From the NCBI GenBank assembly GCA_005789925.1, contig SXWG01000100.1:1-7672 (forward strand): a stretch of DNA of 7,672 nucleotides, in the 5' to 3' direction. This document shows positions 5,240 through 7,672 of the stretch, piece after piece; position 1 is the first letter of the stretch; every line of letters starts with the position of its first letter. Source of the stretch: Actinomycetota bacterium (GTDB taxonomy: Bacteria > Actinomycetota > Acidimicrobiia > Acidimicrobiales > Ilumatobacteraceae). The notes beneath the pieces are model-generated. The model saw only the letters and a list, made by a program, of their open reading frames with translations. It was not told where the DNA came from and searched no databases. A program made the translations under genes and the position numbers.

Positions 5240-7465
5240 ATGGTCACGCCGCGAGTGAAAGCAGCCGGTGGATTTGCGGCCATGAAGTACGTCCTCGCCA
5301 AGGGACGCTCGGTAGGCACCATCGCGCTGTATAAGCGCATGCGCAGCAAGAACGCCTGCAAGACATGTGCCGTCGGCATGGGCGGACAGCTTGGCGGAAT
5401 GGTCAACGAATCTGGTCACTTCCCCGAAGTATGCAAGAAGTCAGTGCAAGCACAGGCCGCCGACATGGGCAAGACCGTCGCCGAGGCTGATTTGCGCCGC
5501 CTCGGCACCGATGACCTTTCCGCACTCACCAGTGCACAGGCCGAGTCGCTTGGGCGTCTCACATTTCCCATCATTTGCGGGCCGGGCGACACCCACTTCC
5601 GTCGTGCATCGTGGGATGAGGCGATGACACTCGCCGCTAACGCATTCACCTCGACCACACCCGACCGCAGTTTCTTCTATGCCAGCGGGCGATCGAGCAA
5701 TGAAGCTGCGTTTTTGATGCAGGTCGTGGCTCGCTCGTACGGCACGAACAATGTCAACAATTGTTCGTTCTACTGTCACCAGGCATCGGGTGTCGCGCTC
5801 ACCTCGATCTATGGCAGCGGTACATCGTCAATGTCGCTCGACGATCTGGCCATTACCGAACTTGCCATTGTCGTCGGAGCCAATCCTGCGAGCAATCACC
5901 CTCGCCTGATAACCCAGCTCGTCAACCTTCGGAAGCGTGGCGGAAAAGTCATCGTCATCAATCCACTTTCAGAACTCGGACTGAGGCGATTTCGGTTGCC
6001 GTCACAAGCAAAGAGCCTTGCTCTCGGTTCACGCGTCAGTGATCTCTACATCCAGCCGCACATCGGTGGAGACATCGCACTAATGGTCACACTACTTAAG
6101 GGCATCATCGAAGCCGACGCGGTCAACGACGAATTCATCTCCAACCGTTCAGAAAATTGGGCTGCTGTTCGCGAAGCAGCTCTCGCCGCTGACTGGAACG
6201 ATTTGGTCGAGCGCAGCGGTGTGCCCAAGTCTCAGATCGACGAATGCGTGCAATTGCTCATGAGCGCAAACTCAGCCGTCTTCATGTGGGCCATGGGACT
6301 CACGCACCACACACATGGCGTCGACAACATCCGTGCACTCGCCAATCTCGCGATGTCGCGCGGCTTCCTCGGAACTGCCGGCAGCGGGTTGATGCCCATT
6401 CGAGGGCACTCCAATGTGCAGGGCGTCGGATCTGTTGGCGTCGTGCCGCAACTCAAGGAAGCATTTGCCAAGAGTCTCAGAGACAAATACGGCATCACCG
6501 CGCCGACCACCTCAGGTATGGATACCTATGCATGTATGCAGGCCGCTTACGCAGGTCACATTGACACTGCTCTCCTGCTCGGCGGCAATCTGTGGGGCAG
6601 TAACCCCGATTCGCAGTGGGCAACTGATGCGCTATCGCGCATCGGAACGTCGATTTCACTTACGACCAAGTTGAACCAAGGACACTTCAATGGTCGTGCC
6701 GCAACGACGATCATCCTTCCCGTCCTCGCACGCGATGAAGAGCCCGAAGTAACCACCCAGGAATCGATGTTCAACTTCGTGCGTCTCTCCGACGGCGGAG
6801 AACCGGCAGTCGACGGCGAGATGCGCTCCGAGGTCGCGATTCTCTCCGATCTCGCAGAACGAATTCTTCCCCGTGATCGTTTCGACTGGTCGATCATCAC
6901 CTCACATGATTCGCTACGCCGCGCCATTGCCGACACTGTCCCTGGGTACGGAGCCCTAAGCGACATTGCTGCAAACAAGAGAGAGTTCGAGATCCCTGAT
7001 CGCGTCTTTCATGACGGCGTTTTTCCCACTGCGTCAGGTCGTGCGACATTCCACGACGTGAAAATTCCCGACAACTCCCGTTCGGTCGACGGTTTCACGA
7101 TGATGACGATTCGCTCAGAAGGCCAGTTCAACACCGTCGTATACGAAGAAGAGGACCTTTACCGCGGTACGACGCGGCGCGATGTCATCATGATGGCAGC
7201 TGCCGATGTTGCTCGATTGGGCTTGCGCGAGGGTGACGCCGTGACCGTCCGCAGCGCAACGGGAAGCCTGGACGTCGTCATCGCCGAGGTCGATATCCGA
7301 CCGGGTAACACCGCCATGTACTACCCCGAAGCAAACGTTCTCGTCGACCGTTCCATTGACCCAGAGTCACTGACCCCGGCCTTCAAAGCCGTCGCCGTGA
7401 CCATTCACCCAATCGCCACACCACCAGCGACACGCACAATGTCTGCCGGCGGAGAGCGTTTCTGA
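5240..7465 (+). CDS. FdhF/YdeP-family molybdopterin oxidoreductase
   Basis: A 741-residue oxidoreductase of the formate-dehydrogenase-alpha-like (FdhF/YdeP) family, close to the usual 750-780 residues. The N-terminus has AAGGF, then NACKTCAVGMGGQLGGMVNE with Cys40 and Cys43, then FPEVCKKS with Cys65. This is three possible cluster ligands; the third Cys of a standard CxxCxxxC is Gly47. The molybdopterin domain (about 105-535) includes FFYASGRSSNEA, the active-site-like CSFYCHQASGVAL (Cys179-His180), VVGANPASNHPR, GLTHHTHGVDN and LLGGNLWGSNPD. The C-terminal molydopterin-binding beta-domain (about 625-735) has FNTVVYEEEDLYRG, LGLREGDAVTVRS and YYPEANVLV. There is no Tat or other signal peptide, so it is cytosolic. 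The substrate is unproven: formate is possible, but many members lack a known one. A TAG in frame at 5228 limits the start to 5240 or the adjacent GTG. Confidence 0.92.
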   Translation: MVTPRVKAAGGFAAMKYVLAKGRSVGTIALYKRMRSKNACKTCAVGMGGQLGGMVNESGHFPEVCKKSVQAQAADMGKTVAEADLRRLGTDDLSALTSAQAESLGRLTFPIICGPGDTHFRRASWDEAMTLAANAFTSTTPDRSFFYASGRSSNEAAFLMQVVARSYGTNNVNNCSFYCHQASGVALTSIYGSGTSSMSLDDLAITELAIVVGANPASNHPRLITQLVNLRKRGGKVIVINPLSELGLRRFRLPSQAKSLALGSRVSDLYIQPHIGGDIALMVTLLKGIIEADAVNDEFISNRSENWAAVREAALAADWNDLVERSGVPKSQIDECVQLLMSANSAVFMWAMGLTHHTHGVDNIRALANLAMSRGFLGTAGSGLMPIRGHSNVQGVGSVGVVPQLKEAFAKSLRDKYGITAPTTSGMDTYACMQAAYAGHIDTALLLGGNLWGSNPDSQWATDALSRIGTSISLTTKLNQGHFNGRAATTIILPVLARDEEPEVTTQESMFNFVRLSDGGEPAVDGEMRSEVAILSDLAERILPRDRFDWSIITSHDSLRRAIADTVPGYGALSDIAANKREFEIPDRVFHDGVFPTASGRATFHDVKIPDNSRSVDGFTMMTIRSEGQFNTVVYEEEDLYRGTTRRDVIMMAAADVARLGLREGDAVTVRSATGSLDVVIAEVDIRPGNTAMYYPEANVLVDRSIDPESLTPAFKAVAVTIHPIATPPATRTMSAGGERF

Positions 7466-7507
7466 CACTGATTCCCATTGGAGTCGGAAACTGTTAGTGT
7501 TTGTGAC

Positions 7508-7557
7508 AAGGGCACCACGAACCCTTTCGTTTTTGGAAAATGCCACTAAACGAAGGG
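7508..7557 (+). promoter_or_regulatory. Leader with competing hairpins before the secreted-protein gene
   Basis: AAGGG (7508-7512) pairs with CCCTT (7522-7526), followed by a TTTTT run (7530-7534) that could end or attenuate transcription from the oxidoreductase gene. The same CCCTT region, extended through TTCGTTT (7526-7532), can instead pair with AAACGAAGGG (7548-7557), which carries the Shine-Dalgarno of the next gene. The two folds exclude each other. A TAGTGT at 7495-7500 could be the -10 of this leader. Suggestive only. Confidence 0.35.
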
Positions 7558-7562
7558 AACCT

Positions 7563-7672
7563 GATGATGAGCACGATGCGTTGTTTCCGGTTGGTGTGTG
7601 CCGCCGCCTTGGTCGTTGTCGCATCATTCGCACAGGCGTGGCCGCGCTCGGTTTCCGCCGACGCAAACGAAA
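7563..7672 (+). CDS. Start of a probable secreted protein (3' partial)
   Basis: The first 36 codons of a gene running off the right edge. The ATG at 7563 (or 7566) has GAAGGG at 7552-7557, 5-8 nt upstream. The peptide looks like a Sec signal: a short basic start (MMSTMRCFR), a hydrophobic core (LVCAAALVVVASFA) and a small-residue end with possible cleavage after SVSA before DANE. It is a secreted or cell-surface protein of unknown function; too little is visible to assign a family. Confidence 0.7.

Noticed and set aside
6556..6978. Minus-strand open frame of 140 codons, and others like it, inside the molybdopterin oxidoreductase gene.
   Set aside because: They mirror strongly conserved plus-strand coding sequence and look like compositional artefacts.
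1..7672. Mobile elements, phage genes, CRISPR arrays, toxin-antitoxin or defence systems.
   Set aside because: No transposase, integrase, spaced direct repeats, small gene pairs or tRNA attachment sites were seen. The genes are metabolic, regulatory or membrane functions.

Overview
The window looks like chromosomal DNA of an aquatic actinobacterium, perhaps Acidimicrobiia or a relative. The basis is a rhodopsin of the actinorhodopsin/xanthorhodopsin-like kind, a moderately high G+C content judged by eye, TANNNT-type -10 elements and apparently leaderless starts. This is inference; no marker gene is present. There are no RNA genes, insertion sequences or CRISPR arrays.

Layout. (1) 1-631, +: the 3' part of a metallo-beta-lactamase-fold hydrolase, cut by the window edge. 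It converges on, and overlaps by 20 bp, a two-gene minus-strand operon. (2) 1942-612, -: a MarR-type repressor followed by an EamA/DMT exporter, joined by a GTGA stop/start overlap. Divergent from it is a DoxX-like membrane protein gene (2046-2465, +). The gap of about 100 bp holds back-to-back promoters and two copies of one inverted-repeat operator, so the repressor probably controls itself, the exporter and DoxX. A strong hairpin terminator follows doxX. (3) 2725-4161: a decayed patch. A zf-TFIIB zinc-ribbon gene (+) is cut by an in-frame TGA, with its family-typical C-terminus still readable beyond the stop, and it has lost one zinc cysteine. A DinB-family gene (-) carries two in-frame stops (TAA, TAG) but no frameshift. 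A VOC-family gene overlapping its 3' end is intact. (4) 4367-5074, +: a proton-pumping microbial rhodopsin with its own strong terminator. Its upstream region holds a perfect TGTGA-N6-TCACA palindrome of the Crp/FNR type. (5) 5240-7465, +: a large FdhF/YdeP-type molybdopterin oxidoreductase, possibly on a leaderless transcript. (6) 7563-end, +: the first 36 codons of a probable secreted protein behind a leader with competing hairpins.

The rhodopsin would add to proton motive force in light, and the Crp-type site suggests a link to carbon or energy state. The MarR-exporter-DoxX unit reads as a small-molecule or redox stress module. The most unusual points are the three in-frame nonsense codons, one of each kind, in two neighbouring but otherwise well-kept genes, the double operator, and the palindrome upstream of the rhodopsin. 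I see no clearly new multi-gene system.
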